Part shown: positions 34,108 to 35,485 of the stretch, in pieces
How the letters are laid out: each line of letters opens with the position of its first letter
Numbering within the stretch: position 1 is the stretch's first letter
NCBI GenBank assembly: GCA_001801685.1
Contig: MGYJ01000011.1
Location: 1 to 35,485, forward strand
From: Gammaproteobacteria bacterium RIFCSPHIGHO2_12_FULL_63_22
GTDB taxonomy: Bacteria > Pseudomonadota > Gammaproteobacteria > Xanthomonadales > Xanthomonadaceae
Direction: 5' to 3'
DNA length: 35,485 nucleotides
Notes under the pieces: generated by a model
Seen by the model: only the letters and a program-made list of their open reading frames with translations
Told to the model about the DNA's origin: nothing
Databases searched by the model: none
Position numbers and translations under genes: made by a program

Positions 34108-35316
34108 ATGACCGACCTGACCCATGCGCTACAAATCATCGGCCGCGGCGCCGAAGAGATCCTCAAGACCGAAGAACTGGAGGCCAGGCTCAAGCTGGGT
34201 CGTCCGCTGCGGATCAAGGCCGGATTCGACCCGACCGCGCCCGACCTGCACATCGGGCACACCGTCTTGCTCAACAAGATGCGGCAGTTCCAGGACCTCG
34301 GCCATCAGGTCATCTTCCTGATAGGCGACTTCACTGGGATGATCGGCGACCCGACCGGCAAGAACGTCACCCGCAAGCCCCTGACCCGCGAAGACGTGCT
34401 GGCCAATGCCGAAACCTACGCCGAGCAGGTGTTCAAGGTGCTCGACCGGGAAAAGACCGAGCTGCGCTTCAATTCGGAGTGGTTCGACAAGATGGACGCC
34501 GCCGGCATGATCAAGCTGGCCGGCCAGCACACGGTCGCCCGCATGCTCGAGCGCGACGACTTCGCCAAGCGCTTCGCCGGCCAGCAACCGATTGCCATCC
34601 ACGAATTCCTGTACCCGCTGGTCCAGGGCTACGACTCGGTCGCCCTGAAGGCGGACGTGGAGCTCGGTGGCACCGACCAGAAATTCAACCTGCTGATGGG
34701 CCGCGCCCTGCAGGCGCACTACGGCCAGCCGCCCCAGATCGTGCTGACCATGCCGCTGCTCGAGGGCCTGGATGGCGTCAACAAGATGGGCAAGTCGCTC
34801 GGAAACTACATAGGAATCAACGAGCCCGCGAAGGATATCTTCGGCAAGACCATGTCCATTTCGGACGACCTGATGTGGCGCTGGTTCACCCTGTTGTCCT
34901 TCGAAAAGTCCCTGGCAGACATCGAGGCGATGAAGGCTGCGGTTGCCGGCGGCGCCAATCCGCGCGACTTCAAGGTGCAGCTGGGCCGCGAGTTGGTGGA
35001 CCGCTTCCACGGCGCCGGGGCTGGCGAGGCCGCCATCGCCCACTGGAACGAGGTGGTCCGGGGTGGCGCCGTGCCGACCGACCTGCCGCTGCTCGACATT
35101 CCGGTGCCGGCCGAAGGCATTCGCCTGGGAGCCCTGCTGCGGGCTGCTGGCCTGGCCGCTTCCGGCGCGGAAGCGGGCCGGAAGATCGCCGAACGGGCCG
35201 TCCGCGTGGATGGCGTGGTCACCGAAGACCGCGACCTGATCCTGTCCGCCGGGTCGGAGCACCTGCTGCAGCTGGGCAAGCGAGGCTTTGCCCGCGTGCG
35301 TTTGGTCGCGGCCTGA
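34108..35316 (+). CDS. tyrS: Tyrosyl-tRNA synthetase
   Basis: Charges tRNA-Tyr; class I synthetase, 402 residues from ATG 34108. It has [20 protein letters not shown] with the HIGH motif at 48-51, a tyrosine-pocket region ([16 protein letters not shown]), [26 protein letters not shown], and KMGKS at 226-230 as the KMSKS loop. The C-terminal S4 RNA-binding domain covers about 340-402. This is the TyrS type with an extended N-terminal helix common in xanthomonads and pseudomonads. A TTG at 34072 would add 12 residues and is not needed; a GTG at 34102 cannot be excluded. No strong ribosome-binding site is seen. Confidence 0.96.
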   Translation: MTDLTHALQIIGRGAEEILKTEELEARLKLGRPLRIKAGFDPTAPDLHIGHTVLLNKMRQFQDLGHQVIFLIGDFTGMIGDPTGKNVTRKPLTREDVLANAETYAEQVFKVLDREKTELRFNSEWFDKMDAAGMIKLAGQHTVARMLERDDFAKRFAGQQPIAIHEFLYPLVQGYDSVALKADVELGGTDQKFNLLMGRALQAHYGQPPQIVLTMPLLEGLDGVNKMGKSLGNYIGINEPAKDIFGKTMSISDDLMWRWFTLLSFEKSLADIEAMKAAVAGGANPRDFKVQLGRELVDRFHGAGAGEAAIAHWNEVVRGGAVPTDLPLLDIPVPAEGIRLGALLRAAGLAASGAEAGRKIAERAVRVDGVVTEDRDLILSAGSEHLLQLGKRGFARVRLVAA

Positions 35317-35323
35317 AAAATCT

Positions 35324-35354
35324 TTGCCGCATTGCAGAAGTTTTTGTGTAAACT
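35324..35354 (+). promoter_or_regulatory. Putative upstream rRNA-operon promoter
   Basis: TTGCCG (35324-35329), a 19-base spacer and TAAACT (35349-35354), just after the tyrS stop, preceded by an A/T-rich stretch. The spacer is long, so this is only a candidate for a first promoter ahead of the stronger one below. Confidence 0.3.
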
Positions 35355-35432
35355 AGCCGACCCGCAACCCGATTCGTTTTTCTTCACGGAAACGGCCGGT
35401 GGGCGGGACGCAAGAAACCTCGAACTTCGCTA

Positions 35433-35460
35433 TTGACGGTCTTGGTTATTGCCCTATAAT
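35433..35460 (+). promoter_or_regulatory. Strong sigma-70 promoter, probably for an rRNA operon
   Basis: TTGACG (35433-35438), 16-base spacer, perfect TATAAT (35455-35460), followed by a GC-rich start region of the stringent-control kind (GTGCGGCTCGG). It is the only consensus promoter seen in the window. In xanthomonads an rRNA operon commonly lies after tyrS, so 16S rRNA is expected just beyond the edge; this last point is inference. Confidence 0.8.
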
Positions 35461-35485
35461 GTGCGGCTCGGTTGGGCGAAACGCC

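Overview
The window looks like a chromosomal core region of a high-GC gammaproteobacterium of the order Xanthomonadales (Lysobacteraceae or Rhodanobacteraceae). The grounds are protein-level resemblance to Xanthomonas/Lysobacter orthologues, familiar neighbour pairs (aceB-aceA, dut next to a long phosphomannomutase, pyrE/xth, tyrS before a strong rRNA-type promoter), frequent GTG/TTG starts and weak Shine-Dalgarno use. No insertion sequence, prophage, CRISPR array, tRNA or complete rRNA gene was seen, and no intergenic stretch exceeds about 220 bases.

Layout. 1-3.5 kb: the end of a LysR regulator diverging from the glyoxylate-shunt operon aceB-aceA. 3.6-9.0 kb: the most interesting part. A cyclic-nucleotide-binding GGDEF protein is followed by a membrane-anchored class III cyclase with a TolB-like/TPR output half. 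Then come a 104-residue peptide with a nitrile-hydratase-like leader (minus strand) and a divergent SagB-like FMN dehydrogenase. This combines a cyclic nucleotide/c-di-GMP signalling pair with a small predicted ribosomal-peptide modification cassette, with no YcaO or LanM enzyme in view. 9.0-13.2 kb: a GFA-type zinc protein, comM, ubiK, and amtB-glnK (ammonium uptake and PII control). 13.2-18.9 kb: polyamine genes speE and speA flanking an M48 membrane peptidase, then a 3-hydroxyisobutyrate-dehydrogenase-like oxidoreductase.

18.9-23.4 kb, minus strand: a SPOR-domain protein directly abutting argS, an HD-type hydrolase and radC. Between argS and the HD gene lies an orphan plus-strand rho-independent terminator with an upstream hairpin, a candidate small RNA. 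23.4-27.4 kb: coaBC-dut-phosphomannomutase/phosphoglucomutase, probably one transcription unit. 27.5-28.8 kb: pyrE and a DUF4124 secreted protein on minus. 29.0-31.0 kb: xth overlapping an AmpG-like permease. 31.2-33.9 kb: an orphan ribbon-helix-helix-like protein, then a murein endopeptidase-anmK pair. AmpG, AnmK and the M23 peptidase together give a cell-wall turnover/recycling neighbourhood. 34.1 kb to the end: tyrS, then two promoter-like elements, one with a perfect TATAAT, probably driving an rRNA operon that begins just outside the window.

Starts were chosen from family N-termini, ribosome-binding sites and promoter positions; several genes start at GTG or TTG. Family assignments come from reading motifs by eye; no database search was run.
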